A stretch of 64,000 nt of DNA from Streptomyces sp. MspMP-M5 (GCF_000373585.1 NZ_KB891882.1:78973-142972), one strand, 5' to 3'; numbered from the stretch's first letter, positions 26,418 through 37,713 are shown. The notes: generated by a model from the sequence alone, not told the origin. Translations and numbers: made by a program.

Positions 26418-27968
26418 GTGTCGGCCAGCACATCCCGTACGCTCCCGCCGGAGATCGCCGAGTCCGAGTCTGTGATGGCGCTCATCGAGCGGGGAAAGGC
26501 AGATGGGCAGATCGCCGGCGATGACGTGCGTCGGGCCTTCGAGGCTGACCAGATTCCGCCAACCCAGTGGAAGAACGTTCTGCGCAGCCTCAACCAGATC
26601 CTCGACGAGGAGGGTGTGACGCTGATGGTCAGTGCCGCAGAGGCGCCCAAGCGCACCCGCAAGAGCGTCGCAGCGAAGAGTCCGGCGAAGCGCACCGCCA
26701 CCAAGACCGTCGCGGCCAAGACCGCCACGGTGAAGAAGACCACCACCGCTTCCGCCACCACCGCCGTGGCGGACCCGGCCGTCGGTGAGGCCGAGCCCGA
26801 GCCTGTCAAGAAGGCCGCGGCGAAGAAGACGGTCGCCAAGAAGACGGTCGCGAAGAAGGCCACGGCCAAGAAGGCCACCGCGAAGAAGACCGCGGGCAAG
26901 AAGGACGTCGACGACCTGCTCGACGACGAGCTGACCGAGGAGACCCCGGCGCCCGGCAAGGGCGAGCCCACCGACGCCGAGGCCGCCGAGAACGCCGGCT
27001 TCGTCCTGTCCGACGAGGACGAGGACGACGCGCCCGCCCAGCAGGTCGCCGCCGCCGGTGCCACCGCCGACCCGGTCAAGGACTACCTCAAGCAGATCGG
27101 CAAGGTCCCGCTGCTCAACGCCGAGCAGGAGGTCGAGCTCGCCAAGCGCATCGAGGCGGGTCTGTTCGCCGAGGACAAGCTCGCCAACAGCGACAAGCTC
27201 GCACCGAAGCTCAAGCGCGAGCTGGAGATCATCGCCGAGGACGGCCGCCGGGCGAAGAACCACCTCCTGGAGGCCAACCTCCGTCTGGTCGTCTCCCTGG
27301 CCAAGCGGTACACCGGCCGCGGCATGCTCTTCCTGGACCTGATCCAGGAGGGCAACCTCGGTCTGATCCGTGCCGTCGAGAAGTTCGACTACACCAAGGG
27401 CTACAAGTTCTCGACCTACGCGACGTGGTGGATCCGCCAGGCCATCACCCGTGCCATGGCCGACCAGGCCCGCACGATCCGTATCCCCGTCCACATGGTC
27501 GAGGTCATCAACAAGCTGGCCCGCGTCCAGCGCCAGATGCTCCAGGACCTGGGCCGCGAGCCCACCCCGGAGGAGCTGGCCAAGGAACTGGACATGACCC
27601 CCGAGAAGGTCATCGAGGTCCAGAAGTACGGCCGCGAGCCGATCTCCCTGCACACCCCGCTGGGCGAGGACGGCGACAGCGAGTTCGGTGACCTCATCGA
27701 GGACTCCGAGGCCGTCGTCCCGGCCGACGCGGTCAGCTTCACGCTCCTGCAGGAGCAGCTGCACTCGGTGCTGGACACCCTCTCCGAGCGCGAGGCCGGC
27801 GTGGTTTCCATGCGCTTCGGCCTCACGGACGGCCAGCCCAAGACCCTCGACGAGATCGGCAAGGTCTACGGCGTCACCCGTGAGCGGATCCGCCAGATCG
27901 AGTCCAAGACCATGTCGAAGCTGCGCCACCCGTCGCGCTCCCAGGTGCTGCGCGACTACCTCGACTAG
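26418..27968 (+). CDS. hrdB: Principal sigma factor HrdB (sigma-70 group 1)
   Basis: 516 residues from GTG 26418 (GAGAGG upstream). Region 1.1-like N-terminus ([18 protein letters not shown]), then a Lys/Ala-rich linker (131-162, repeats of KKTVAKK/KKATA) and an acidic stretch. Region 1.2 starts [16 protein letters not shown] (219). Regions 2.1-2.4 include [51 protein letters not shown]. Regions 3 and 4 follow, with [19 protein letters not shown] as the -35 helix. It is the essential vegetative sigma factor. The strong terminator at 27987 closes the unit. Confidence 0.98.
   Translation: MSASTSRTLPPEIAESESVMALIERGKADGQIAGDDVRRAFEADQIPPTQWKNVLRSLNQILDEEGVTLMVSAAEAPKRTRKSVAAKSPAKRTATKTVAAKTATVKKTTTASATTAVADPAVGEAEPEPVKKAAAKKTVAKKTVAKKATAKKATAKKTAGKKDVDDLLDDELTEETPAPGKGEPTDAEAAENAGFVLSDEDEDDAPAQQVAAAGATADPVKDYLKQIGKVPLLNAEQEVELAKRIEAGLFAEDKLANSDKLAPKLKRELEIIAEDGRRAKNHLLEANLRLVVSLAKRYTGRGMLFLDLIQEGNLGLIRAVEKFDYTKGYKFSTYATWWIRQAITRAMADQARTIRIPVHMVEVINKLARVQRQMLQDLGREPTPEELAKELDMTPEKVIEVQKYGREPISLHTPLGEDGDSEFGDLIEDSEAVVPADAVSFTLLQEQLHSVLDTLSEREAGVVSMRFGLTDGQPKTLDEIGKVYGVTRERIRQIESKTMSKLRHPSRSQVLRDYLD
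26806..26904 (+). repeat. Lys/Ala codon repeat inside hrdB
   Basis: Near-repeats of AAGAAG-GC(C/G) units encode KKxxAKK; typical of Streptomyces HrdB linkers and prone to length variation between species. Confidence 0.6.
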
Positions 27969-27986
27969 CCGAAGAGCTCCGACCGC

Positions 27987-28031
27987 GCCGCGAGCCCGGC
28001 TCTCCACCTGTGGGAGGGCCGGGCTCGCGGC
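27987..28031 (+). terminator. hrdB terminator
   Basis: GCCGCGAGCCCGGC / GCCGGGCTCGCGGC, perfect 14-bp arms with a 17-bp loop that itself can pair CTCC/GGAG; 18 bp after the hrdB stop. Confidence 0.9.
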
Positions 28032-28103
28032 CGTCCGGGTGCGGCGCGCCCCCGTTTGGGTCACGCTGGGTGGGCGACCACTGTCCCAGAGTCAGGAGTC
28101 CGT

Positions 28104-28913
28104 ATGCGCCCCACCGTACGCGCCGCCCTCGGGGCCCTGGCGCTGATCCTCGCCGCGCCGGCCCCGGCGGCCGCAGACGACTCGGTGGTCGGGGGAAAGC
28201 CCGTCCGTCGCGCCCAGAGCCCCTGGACGGTCGCCCTGGCCTCGCACCAGCGGTTCGGGAACCGGCGCTCCGGACAGTTCTGCGGCGGAGTGCTGGTCGG
28301 GCACGCGACGGTGGTGACGGCCGCGCACTGTCTGGGCCGGGAAGTCCTCGGACTGCCCTGGCAGGAGGTGAAGGACCTGCGGGTCGTCGTGGGCCGCAAC
28401 AACCTCACCGGCAAAGACGGCGAGGAGATAAAAATCGCCAAGGTGTGGATCAATCCGAGCTACAACAGCTGGACCAACGAGGACGACATGGCCGTCATAA
28501 CCCTCCAGAAGAAAGTCCCGAACGAACCCATCCCCATAGCCGGCCCCGAGGACAGCGTCTACGAAGCGGGCAACGCCGCCACCGTCTACGGGTGGGGCGA
28601 CATGACGGGGGACGGAAGTTACGCGTCACGGCTGCGGGCGGCCAAGGTCAGCGTCCTACGTGACTCGGTGTGTGCCCGCGCCTACCCGGGCAGCGCGGAC
28701 GGGATGTACAACGCGGCGTCGATGCTGTGCGCGGGGGAACCGAAGGGCGGGCGGGACGCCTGCCAGGGGGACAGTGGTGGGCCGCTGGTGGTGCAAGGGC
28801 GGCTGGTGGGGCTGGTGTCGTGGGGGACCGGCTGCGGGCGGCCAGGGAGCCCCGGTGTCTATACGAGGGCGTCCGCGCTGCTCCCGGCAGTACTGGCGCA
28901 CGGCGCCGACTGA
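28104..28913 (+). CDS. Secreted trypsin-like serine protease (S1)
   Basis: 269 residues from ATG 28104 (CAGGAG upstream). Signal peptide MRPTVRAALGALALILAAPAPAAA, then the activation-type N-terminus VVGGKPV. The catalytic triad is visible: His in VVTAAHC, Asp in NEDDMAVITL, Ser in GDSGGPL. Asp six residues before the Ser (in DACQGDSGG) gives trypsin-like S1 specificity. Cysteines pair as in trypsins. It is an extracellular protease. There is no propeptide beyond a few residues (DDS), unlike alpha-lytic-type proteases. It sits alone between hrdB and a DUF7455 gene. Confidence 0.92.
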   Translation: MRPTVRAALGALALILAAPAPAAADDSVVGGKPVRRAQSPWTVALASHQRFGNRRSGQFCGGVLVGHATVVTAAHCLGREVLGLPWQEVKDLRVVVGRNNLTGKDGEEIKIAKVWINPSYNSWTNEDDMAVITLQKKVPNEPIPIAGPEDSVYEAGNAATVYGWGDMTGDGSYASRLRAAKVSVLRDSVCARAYPGSADGMYNAASMLCAGEPKGGRDACQGDSGGPLVVQGRLVGLVSWGTGCGRPGSPGVYTRASALLPAVLAHGAD

Positions 28914-28951
28914 ACGCGAGCGGGGACGCGGGCGCACGAGAGGGTACAAGT

Positions 28952-28990
28952 GCGGGCGACCTCCCCGGTCGTACCGGAAAGACCGCCCGC
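28952..28990. terminator. Probable terminator between protease and DUF7455 gene
   Basis: GCGGGCG / CGCCCGC outer stem with an inner CCGGTCGTACCGG hairpin, between two convergent genes. Confidence 0.5.
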
Positions 28991-29034
28991 CGCACGGCGC
29001 TGAGCCGCTACTCGCTCGTCGTGGATGCGATGTG

Positions 29035-29265
29035 TCAGCGTTCCTCGTCGGACGCAGACCTCGGAGTGGTGGTGAGCCGCTCCGTCTCGTCCTGTATTTC
29101 CGCGGCGATCTTCTTGAGTTCTGGCTCGAACTTGCGGCCGTGGTGGGCGCAGAAGAGCAGTTCTCCGCCGGACATCAGGACGACGCGCAGGTATGCCTGG
29201 GCGCCGCAGCGGTCGCACCGGTCAGCGGCCGTCAGCGGGCTCGCGGGTGTCAGAACAGTAGTCAC
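29035..29265 (-). CDS. Small zinc-binding protein (DUF7455 type)
   Basis: 76 residues, MTTVLTPASPLTAADRCDRC. CDRC (17-20) and a downstream FCAHH form a likely Cys/His zinc site, as a small zinc ribbon, followed by a charged helix (KFEPELKKIAAEIQDETERL). I know this short protein as a conserved actinobacterial neighbour of hrdB and gyrB2/parE. Function unknown; a nucleic-acid or RNA-polymerase partner is only a guess. Confidence 0.85.
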   Translation of the reverse strand: MTTVLTPASPLTAADRCDRCGAQAYLRVVLMSGGELLFCAHHGRKFEPELKKIAAEIQDETERLTTTPRSASDEER

Positions 29266-29709
29266 GTCGCCTCTTCTCTAGCTCGACGAGCTGTCGTACC
29301 AGGGTCAACATCCAACCAGGCCGAAAACGTTCCCGCTCGTGCCTTTTCCCCGAAAAAAACTTTCCGAGGGGGCCGGGTGTTGCCGGTGGCGGCGAATGAG
29401 CCGTATTGCGTGGTGGTCCGATTCACGTTGGTTGCTGGAGTCTGCCCTCCCGGCTGGCTTGCCGGTTGTTGTTGAGGACGTGCCCGGAGCCTAAATGGTT
29501 CATGCCTCGAAGGGAACGTGATGTGCACGTCACTCAGACGTCACCCTATCGAGCGATCGAACGTACGAGCGAAATTCTACTACCATGGTCACGCTCACGG
29601 GTGGCGTCACATCGGCTCTACTGGGCCTCGGTACCCTCTCACCGGCGACACCGCCACAACCGAGTCCGCGGAATGCGGACTGCCAGAAATTCAGCGAGGA
29701 GCGAACCGC
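29266..29709. other. Divergent promoter region of the DUF7455 gene and parE
   Basis: 444 bp, the least GC-rich stretch nearby. Contains a run of A's (29354-29360), a 16-bp palindrome at 29518-29533 and a -10-like TACCAT around 29580. An in-frame ATG/GTG extension of parE from 29518 has no family similarity and was not used. Confidence 0.45.
29518..29533. promoter_or_regulatory. Near-perfect palindrome upstream of parE
   Basis: GTGATGTGCACGTCAC, symmetrical except one pair; about 180 bp upstream of the parE start. Possible regulator site. Confidence 0.3.
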
Positions 29710-31830
<2,121 letters not shown>

Positions 31831-31847
31831 GCCGGCCCCCGGCCGTT

Positions 31848-31885
31848 ACGGGCGTCTCTCCACCCGGGGGTGGAGAGACGCCCGT
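31848..31885 (+). terminator. parE terminator
   Basis: ACGGGCGTCTCTCCACC / GGTGGAGAGACGCCCGT, perfect 17-bp arms and a 4-bp loop, 17 bp after the stop. Confidence 0.95.
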
Positions 31886-31986
31886 CGCCGTTTCCACCCA
31901 TGACCCACCCTGGCTCCGATACGGGCGATGGGGCTCTCTCCGTAGCGTCGGGGCATTGACATTCCCCTTCCACGGAGGCTCAGGCC

Positions 31987-32475
31987 ATGACCGGCTTGCT
32001 CAACATCGCTGTGCTCGTCGCGGTAGTCGCGCTCGTCTTCGCGCGGCAGTTCACCGCGCAGCGCATCTCGTCGGAGGGTCGGAAGTGGTGGCTGATACCG
32101 GTCGTCCTGATCTTCATGGCGCTGCGGCAGCCCGGCCTCCTGGACCCCGCCCATCGCGCTGCCTCCGAGGTCCTGCTGGTCGCGACGATCCTGATCGGGC
32201 TGGCCAGCGGCGCGGCATGGGCGTGGACCACCCGTCTCTGGACGGACGAGCAGGGCGCGGTCTGGACGGAGGGAACCTGGGCGGCGGCCGGCGTGTGGCT
32301 CTGCGCCATGGCCCTGCGGCTGGGCCTCATGGGCATCGCTGCCGCCCTGGGTATCCACCAGAGCAGCCAGCCGACGCTGCTCTCCGTAGCGGCGATGCTG
32401 CTCACCCGTGCCGGTGTGACCGCCTGGCGGGCCCAGGCACTGCGGTCGACGTACCGTGTCCCTGTCGCGGGCTGA
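31987..32475 (+). CDS. DUF1453-like membrane protein
   Basis: 162 residues, four to five transmembrane segments (GLLNIAVLVAVVALVFA, WWLIPVVLIFMAL, SEVLLVATILIGLASGAA, and a helix near WAAAGVWLCAMALRLG). RQFTAQRIS after helix 1 is the pattern I associate with CcdC/DUF1453. It is followed 30 bp later by a histidine kinase and response regulator in the same direction, so the three probably form one operon. A role as an accessory sensor is possible. Confidence 0.7.
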   Translation: MTGLLNIAVLVAVVALVFARQFTAQRISSEGRKWWLIPVVLIFMALRQPGLLDPAHRAASEVLLVATILIGLASGAAWAWTTRLWTDEQGAVWTEGTWAAAGVWLCAMALRLGLMGIAAALGIHQSSQPTLLSVAAMLLTRAGVTAWRAQALRSTYRVPVAG

Positions 32476-32505
32476 GGTCCTGCGCCACGCACCGAAAGGA
32501 CCGAC

Positions 32506-33672
32506 GTGCCGCCGAACGCCTTGACGAGTTGGCCGCTGCGGGAGTCGCTCTCCAAGGCGGGCCTCAGCGAGACTCGTCTGCTGATCGGCCGCGGCGTCCG
32601 CGTCGTGATGGTCGGCGGCCTGCTATGGGCCACCTTCGGGAGCGGGACCTTCAGCGGTTGGGGACTGGCCGCCGCGGGCGCCGTGCTGGTCGTCACCGTG
32701 CTGGCGTTCCGGGGTTTCTTCCGCATGACACTGGAGCGCCGGCTCTGGCCCTCCATCGGCCTGCTCGCCGTACTGGAGGCCGCTGCCTTCGGCTTCTTCC
32801 TGGTGGGCGCCCGTATACCGGCGATCGTCCTCTGGTGCGCCTGCGCCCTGACGGCGATGGAGCGACTGCCCCTGGGCGCAGCGGTCCCGTGCTCCGCCCT
32901 CGCACTCGGCGGCTTCGTCACGGTGAACAACGGCAGTTGGCTGACCACTGCCGTGACTGCCGGAGGTCTTGCCCTTGCCGGTTACGTCGTGCGCCTGGAC
33001 GCCGAGGCGCGCGGCAACGCACAGCGGCTGCTGGCCCAGGAGCGCGCGGCCCGCAGTGCCGAAGCGGAAACCGCGGCGCTGGCCGAAAGGGGCCGTATCG
33101 CTCGTGAGATCCACGACGTCCTCGCACACAGCCTCAGCGCCCAACTGGTCCACCTAGAGGCGGTTCGCCAGCTGATCCAGCGCAGCAGCGATCTGGAGGC
33201 GGATCGCGAAAAGCTGCTGGAGCGGGTGGTGGCATGCCGGGGAATGGCGCGAGAAGGGCTTGACGGCACGCGTGAGGCTCTTTCCGCCCTGCGTGGGGAG
33301 ATGGTCCCGGTCGACGACTTCCTGCGCCGTCTGACGGCTGCTGAGGGCGCCCAGCTCGACGTCGTGGGGGAGCAGCGCACGCTGTCCGCCGAGGCGGGAC
33401 TCGCGGTCCGGAGGGTTGCCCAGGAGGCACTGACCAACGTACGCAAGCACGCTCCCGGCGCTCAGGTGCGCGTGCGACTCGAGTACACCGAGGACAACGT
33501 GACTCTGGAGGTGCGCGACTCCGGCGGTCGCGGCACGACGGGTGAGCTCGCGCAGAGCGGTTCCGGGTACGGTCTCCTCGGGATGCGGGAGCGCGCCGAA
33601 CTCCTCGGCGGAACGCTGGAGTCCGGCCCCGACGAGGAGGGTTTTGTGGTGCGGTTGCGGGTGCCCGCATGA
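32506..33672 (+). CDS. Sensor histidine kinase (HisKA_3 / NarL partner type)
   Basis: 388 residues from GTG 32506. About five transmembrane helices occupy residues 30-160 with no large extracellular domain, so it senses within or at the membrane. The DHp motif EIHDVLAHSLSAQ carries the phospho-acceptor His203. The HATPase part shows VAQEALTNVRKHAPG (N-box), VRDSGGRG (G1) and GSGYGLLGMRERAELLGG (G2). Architecture is of the DesK/LiaS group. The stop overlaps the response regulator start by 4 bp (ATGA). Confidence 0.92.
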   Translation: MPPNALTSWPLRESLSKAGLSETRLLIGRGVRVVMVGGLLWATFGSGTFSGWGLAAAGAVLVVTVLAFRGFFRMTLERRLWPSIGLLAVLEAAAFGFFLVGARIPAIVLWCACALTAMERLPLGAAVPCSALALGGFVTVNNGSWLTTAVTAGGLALAGYVVRLDAEARGNAQRLLAQERAARSAEAETAALAERGRIAREIHDVLAHSLSAQLVHLEAVRQLIQRSSDLEADREKLLERVVACRGMAREGLDGTREALSALRGEMVPVDDFLRRLTAAEGAQLDVVGEQRTLSAEAGLAVRRVAQEALTNVRKHAPGAQVRVRLEYTEDNVTLEVRDSGGRGTTGELAQSGSGYGLLGMRERAELLGGTLESGPDEEGFVVRLRVPA

Positions 33673-34355
33673 CGGCGCGCACGACGACGCGTGTGGTCGT
33701 GGCCGATGATCAGACGGTGGTGCGCGAGGGAATCGTGATGCTGCTGGGCCTGCTGCCGGGCATCGAAGTGGTCGGTTCGGCGGCCGACGGCGACGAGGCC
33801 GTCCACCTGGTTGCCGAACTCGCCCCCAACGTCGTCCTGATGGACCTGCGGATGCCGCGCTGCGACGGTGTCGAGGCCACACGCCGCATCCGCGCGGACC
33901 ACCCCGGCACACAAGTCGTGGTGCTCACCACGTATGCCGATGACGACTCGCTCTTTCCCGCCCTGCAGGCCGGCGCTCGCGGGTACCTCACCAAGGATGC
34001 CGACGGCGACGAAATCGTCCGCGCCATCGACGACGTGCTCTCGGGCGAGGCCGGGCTGTCCCCGAAGATCCAGCGACGCCTGCTGGAGCGCATCGCCGAG
34101 CCCGCAGCGAGCCGCCCTCAACCCCCCGATGAGCCTCCGGACGGGCTTACGGCGAGGGAGGTTGAGGTTCTACGTCTCGTCGCGGCAGGACAGAGCAATC
34201 CGGAGATCGCCCGGACGCTGCACGTCTCCACGGCGACGGTGAAGACCCACATCAACAATCTCTTCGCCAAGGCGGGACTACGGGACCGGGCCCAGGCGAT
34301 CCACTACGCCTACCGCCATGGGCTCGCGGAGCCTCCTGGCGCATCGGCGCGGTAA
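33669..34355 (+). CDS. NarL/LuxR-type response regulator
   Basis: 228 residues. Receiver domain with acidic pocket VVADDQ and phospho-acceptor Asp59 in NVVLMDLRMPRCDG; TTYADDDS and GYLTKDA supply the Thr and Lys. The C-terminal LuxR helix-turn-helix reads LTAREVEVLRLVAAGQSNPEIARTLHVSTATVKTHINNLFAK. Translationally coupled to the kinase (33669-33672 overlap). Target genes unknown; the upstream membrane protein gene is the nearest candidate. Confidence 0.93.
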   Translation: MTARTTTRVVVADDQTVVREGIVMLLGLLPGIEVVGSAADGDEAVHLVAELAPNVVLMDLRMPRCDGVEATRRIRADHPGTQVVVLTTYADDDSLFPALQAGARGYLTKDADGDEIVRAIDDVLSGEAGLSPKIQRRLLERIAEPAASRPQPPDEPPDGLTAREVEVLRLVAAGQSNPEIARTLHVSTATVKTHINNLFAKAGLRDRAQAIHYAYRHGLAEPPGASAR

Positions 34356-34882
34356 TCCGGCGGGGTCGGACGCTGCCCGCCAAGTCGGCAAAGGGCGCTG
34401 GGTGATTCCACGGAGCGCGTCGCCTCGGTCATGCTCCAGGCGAAGGCAACGCGTGAACGGGCGCGGGCATGGAGGTTATCCACAGCCCGCTCGGTGGCGG
34501 GTTGTGTCTGCGTAGCCTCGCAGGGTCAGGTCCAAGGCCGGTCGTACGCCCATGTTGCTTGGCGGCTGGAGCAGAACGTCGCGCTCGGGCGTGCGAAAGA
34601 CCGGCCGTTGTGCGCGCCAGGACAGCGTGCGGAGGGGGAGCGGGCATGTGTGCTGTGGGAGGGGTTGCCGGGGCGTCGATTGCGGGTGCACGGAGCAACC
34701 GGAGTCGCGCCACCGTGCTGCGAGCTACGGGGGCGGTGTCGAGCCTAGGGTTCGCGGCGACGCTGGGGCTGCTGTTGGGGGTTGTGCTGGCTCGCGCCGT
34801 GGAGTCAGGCGCGGCACCGGTCGATGGGGCACGCAACTCCGATCGGAGTGGCAAAGCGGCCGAGCCGGATACGCCTCCGGTG
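34356..34882. other. 527-bp gap after the two-component operon
   Basis: A perfect E. coli-type DnaA box TTATCCACA lies at 34476-34484. A plus-strand frame from about 34646 encodes one hydrophobic stretch (SLGFAATLGLLLGVVLARAV) but runs antisense into the sucrase/ferredoxin-like gene and lacks a ribosome site; I do not call it. No hairpin terminator was recognised. Confidence 0.4.
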
Positions 34883-35893
34883 TCAGGACGGCGGACCAGC
34901 GGGACAGAAGGGCCGTCGAGCGGCAGCGCCGTCCGTGAGCGCAGTGATGGAAGCGACCGCCATGCGCGACGGTGGACCGAGCGGCGCACCACAGCTGGCG
35001 GGCGACGGAGCACCATCGGCCCGCTGATCGACCACCACGCGCCACGCCCGCCCGTCGGCGTGTGCAACGGTGACGGTCCAACTGCGAGCGGCGTCAGCCG
35101 TCGGTCCGCCGGCAGGCGCCCGTCCGTGCCCATTCCCAGGTTCGGGCCGCATCGGGTCGGTCCCTACGACGTCGAGTGCGTCCGCGCCCCGCTCTCGGAT
35201 CAGCTCCCGGACCGCCAGGTCGGCGGCCTGGGCCGGCCGGTCCCACGTGGAGCGGCCCCGGCACTGGTCGAGCGTGACGAGTCCATGGCCCGCCGCTTTC
35301 ACGACATCCTCGACGAGCTGAGCCGAGGCACGTCCGTAGGCGTAGCCGTAGGGGAGGACGAAGAGCGTGGGGGAGAAGCGGTGACCGCCGATGTGCGTCA
35401 CCTCCCAGGTCGCGGTACTCCTGTCGGCCAGCTGAGCGGCCAGCGGTCTGCCGAGGAGGGCGCAGCAGCGATCCCGTTTGCCGTTGGTGCACACAAGCAC
35501 CACAGGGTCGCCGGTGTACGGCTCCCAGACACCGAGGTGGCTTCCGGCTCCCGCGGCGGCGAAATCCAGGTCGAGCGCGGCTCCCGGGTCGGTGACGGTG
35601 GTGGTGCGGATCCAGGAGTGTCCTGGAGCGGTGTGCGCAAGGAACAGGCGACGCCGGGGGGTGCCGTGCAGATCGGCGTGGCGTCCGGGCCGGCGGATGA
35701 GAGCGACGCGCACGCCGGTGCCGTCTGCCGCGGCCTCCAGGGCCCGGCCGATGTGCGGGTCGAGGTGGCTGTCCGCCAGTGCCTTGGCTCCCCAGGGCCC
35801 GGCTTGCTCGATCAACAGCCAGGTCCGGGCGGTGGCTGCCGTTCCGGCCAGAGGTTCGGCCGCTTCGAGGGAAGCGCTGGCGCATCTGTTCAC
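34883..35893 (-). CDS. Sucrase/ferredoxin-like (Suc_Fer-like) Fe-S protein
   Basis: 336 residues from GTG 35893. The family core is CTNGKRDRCCALLGRPLA followed by VTHIGGHRFSPTLFVLPYGYAYGR: thioredoxin-fold [2Fe-2S] ferredoxin-like, with Cys ligands in CTNGxRDxCC and the HxGGH. A helical C-terminal half follows, ending in CGAPLG. Start choice: an iron-box-like sequence with -10 TAGGCT sits directly before the GTG, so the mRNA is probably leaderless; the in-frame ATG at 35920 would lie upstream of that promoter. This suggests DmdR/IdeR-type iron repression and a redox role under iron limitation, perhaps ferric-siderophore reduction (inference). Confidence 0.8.
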   Translation of the reverse strand: MNRCASASLEAAEPLAGTAATARTWLLIEQAGPWGAKALADSHLDPHIGRALEAAADGTGVRVALIRRPGRHADLHGTPRRRLFLAHTAPGHSWIRTTTVTDPGAALDLDFAAAGAGSHLGVWEPYTGDPVVLVCTNGKRDRCCALLGRPLAAQLADRSTATWEVTHIGGHRFSPTLFVLPYGYAYGRASAQLVEDVVKAAGHGLVTLDQCRGRSTWDRPAQAADLAVRELIRERGADALDVVGTDPMRPEPGNGHGRAPAGGPTADAARSWTVTVAHADGRAWRVVVDQRADGAPSPASCGAPLGPPSRMAVASITALTDGAAARRPFCPAGPPS

Positions 35894-35912
35894 GAAGGCG
35901 AGCCTAACCCGG
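35894..35912 (-). promoter_or_regulatory. Iron-box-like operator overlapping the -10
   Basis: Minus strand CCGGGTTAGGCTCGCCTTC against the DmdR1/IdeR consensus TTAGGTTAGGCTCACCTAA: 13 of 19 match, including the unbroken core GGTTAGGCTC. TAGGCT fits TANNNT and ends 7 bp before GTG 35893. Confidence 0.6.
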
Positions 35913-36377
35913 AGCGTCATGTCCGGAATGCCGGGAGGGTGGCGAGGCACGCCACGACGAGTGGAGGTGGTCGGTCGTGCCTCCGGTACAGCGGAGTCGG
36001 GCGTGGAGGCCGATGGCTGCGGCGGCGTTCTGTGGTGAGGCCGAGGAGCAGGGGGCCGGGGGCGACCGCGCCCAACGTGGGCAGGCAGAAGCGGTGACGC
36101 CTGCGCGTGGCTATCGCGTGCCTCGGGAGTTGGGCGCGGGGTTTCCTGGCTTCCGTAGGTCCAGAGCTCCGGGGGCAGCCCCGGTGTGACCTTGGTGTGG
36201 TCCGTGGTGGGGTCGCTCGATGCGGTGTGGCTCCTATCGGAGGCTGTGGCGTGTTCGGGCTGGGCCACCGGGCAAGGCGAGAAGCGGGTCGGGGCATGGC
36301 ACGGGTCCGTTACGATCGACAGCTCGTCCGCCGCTGGGCCGCGCGGCCCGCCACCCGCACCATGGAGGCGTTCTCTC
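35913..36377. other. Intergenic region upstream of cobW-like gene
   Basis: 465 bp. TACGAT at 36311-36316 is a possible -10 for the gene at 36378 (leader about 55 nt). No zinc-uptake-regulator (Zur) palindrome was seen. No gene called. Confidence 0.35.
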
Positions 36378-37493
36378 TTGGCCACCCAACAGATCCCGGT
36401 CGTCGTGCTCGCAGGCTTCCTGGGGTCGGGCAAGACCACCCTCCTCAACCACCTGCTGCGCGCCGGCGACGGCACTCGCATCGGCGCGATCGTCAATGAC
36501 TTCGGCAGTATCGAGATCGACGCGATGACCGTCGCCGGGCAGGTCGACTCGATGGTCTCGCTCGGCAACGGGTGCCTGTGCTGCGCCGTCGACACGAGCG
36601 AACTGGACACCTATCTGGAGCGGCTGGCCCGCCCTGTGGCCCGTATCGATGTGATCGTCATCGAGGCCAGTGGGCTGGCCGAGCCGCAGGAACTCATCCG
36701 GATGATCCTCGCGAGCGAGAACGACCGGATCGTCTACGGCGGGTTGATCGAGGTCGTCGACGCAGCAGAGTTCGAGGACACCCGTGCCCGGCATCCGGAA
36801 TTGGACCGGCACGTGGGGATCGCCGACCTCGTGGTGCTCAACAAGGCCGACCGCATCGGGGACGAGGCGCGCCAGGGCCTCATCGGCAGGCTTGCGGACC
36901 TTGCCCCCGGCCGACCGGTGATCTGCACGGCATACGGGCAGATCGATCCGGAGATGTTCTTCGACCGTGGGCCGGGGGAGGACCGTGATGCGGCGGTCCG
37001 CCAGCTGTCGTTCGAAGACCTGTTGCGGGAGGCTTCCGCCAACGGAGCACCAGGACGGGGATTCGGCGACGGTGATGGCGACCACGACCACCAGGGTTGT
37101 CACAACTGCGATCACGGACACGCCGGGCACCTCCACGCCGCTTACGAGAGCGTCGAGTTCACCTCCGTCGAGCCGATGCATCCGCGCCGCCTGATGGAGT
37201 TCCTGGACAGCCGACCCGGCGGGCTCTACCGCATCAAGGGCTTCGTCCACTTCGACGTGCCGGAGAGCCGCCAGAAGTTCACGCTGCACGCGGTCGGCAA
37301 CTTCCTGCGTTTCTACCCCGAGCCCTGGCAGAAGGGGGAGGAACGCTGCACACAGCTGGTGATGATCGGTAGCGGCATCGATGCTGCGGCGCTGCGCAAG
37401 GAGCTGGAGAACTGCCGGCAGACCACCCCGGCGGAGGCGGATGAGAACAGCATGTGGGGCGTGCTGCGCTACGTGCCGTCGCGGGAAGACTGA
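36378..37493 (+). CDS. CobW/COG0523-family GTPase metallochaperone
   Basis: 371 residues from TTG 36378, with GGAGG (36364-36368) 9 bp before it and family homology starting at once (ATQQIPVVVLAGFLGSGKTT). Walker A GFLGSGKT (13-20), the metal-binding GNGCLCCAV (Cys66, Cys68, Cys69), and guanine-specific VVLNKAD. A His/Asp/Cys-rich linker at about 230-256 (HDHQGCHNCDHGHAGHLH) can bind metal. The CobW_C domain follows (YRIKGFVHFDVPESRQKF). It is probably a zinc-type chaperone rather than a cobalamin enzyme, as no cobalamin genes are near. Convergent with parC. Confidence 0.9.
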   Translation: MATQQIPVVVLAGFLGSGKTTLLNHLLRAGDGTRIGAIVNDFGSIEIDAMTVAGQVDSMVSLGNGCLCCAVDTSELDTYLERLARPVARIDVIVIEASGLAEPQELIRMILASENDRIVYGGLIEVVDAAEFEDTRARHPELDRHVGIADLVVLNKADRIGDEARQGLIGRLADLAPGRPVICTAYGQIDPEMFFDRGPGEDRDAAVRQLSFEDLLREASANGAPGRGFGDGDGDHDHQGCHNCDHGHAGHLHAAYESVEFTSVEPMHPRRLMEFLDSRPGGLYRIKGFVHFDVPESRQKFTLHAVGNFLRFYPEPWQKGEERCTQLVMIGSGIDAAALRKELENCRQTTPAEADENSMWGVLRYVPSRED

Positions 37494-37642
37494 GGGGCGT
37501 CGGGGCGGCAGCAGCGTGCCGAGTGCCCACCACAAGGTGAACCACGTACCCGGACGGCGGCCCCGGGCACAGGAATCGATCACGTAGGCGCGACGGCCGC
37601 AGGCCGGCGCCCCCCCCGAGCCCCAAGCCGCTTCCCGGCGCA

Positions 37643-37713
37643 CACGACAGACGCCGCCGGGGCGGTTGTTCACCACCCCGGCGGCGCCGTGTGCTGTCTG
37701 TCTGGCTGTCGTG
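37643..37713. terminator. Bidirectional terminator between cobW-like gene and parC
   Basis: Inner stem GCCGCCGGGG (37653-37662) / CCCCGGCGGC (37676-37685), outer stem CACGACAG (37643) / CTGTCGTG (37706-37713), ending 1 bp before the parC stop. Confidence 0.8.

Noticed and set aside
34469..36097. Long plus-strand frame over the Suc_Fer-like gene
   Set aside because: It is antisense to a gene with a clear conserved core (CTNGKRDRCC). The one hydrophobic stretch near 34750 is not enough to call a gene.
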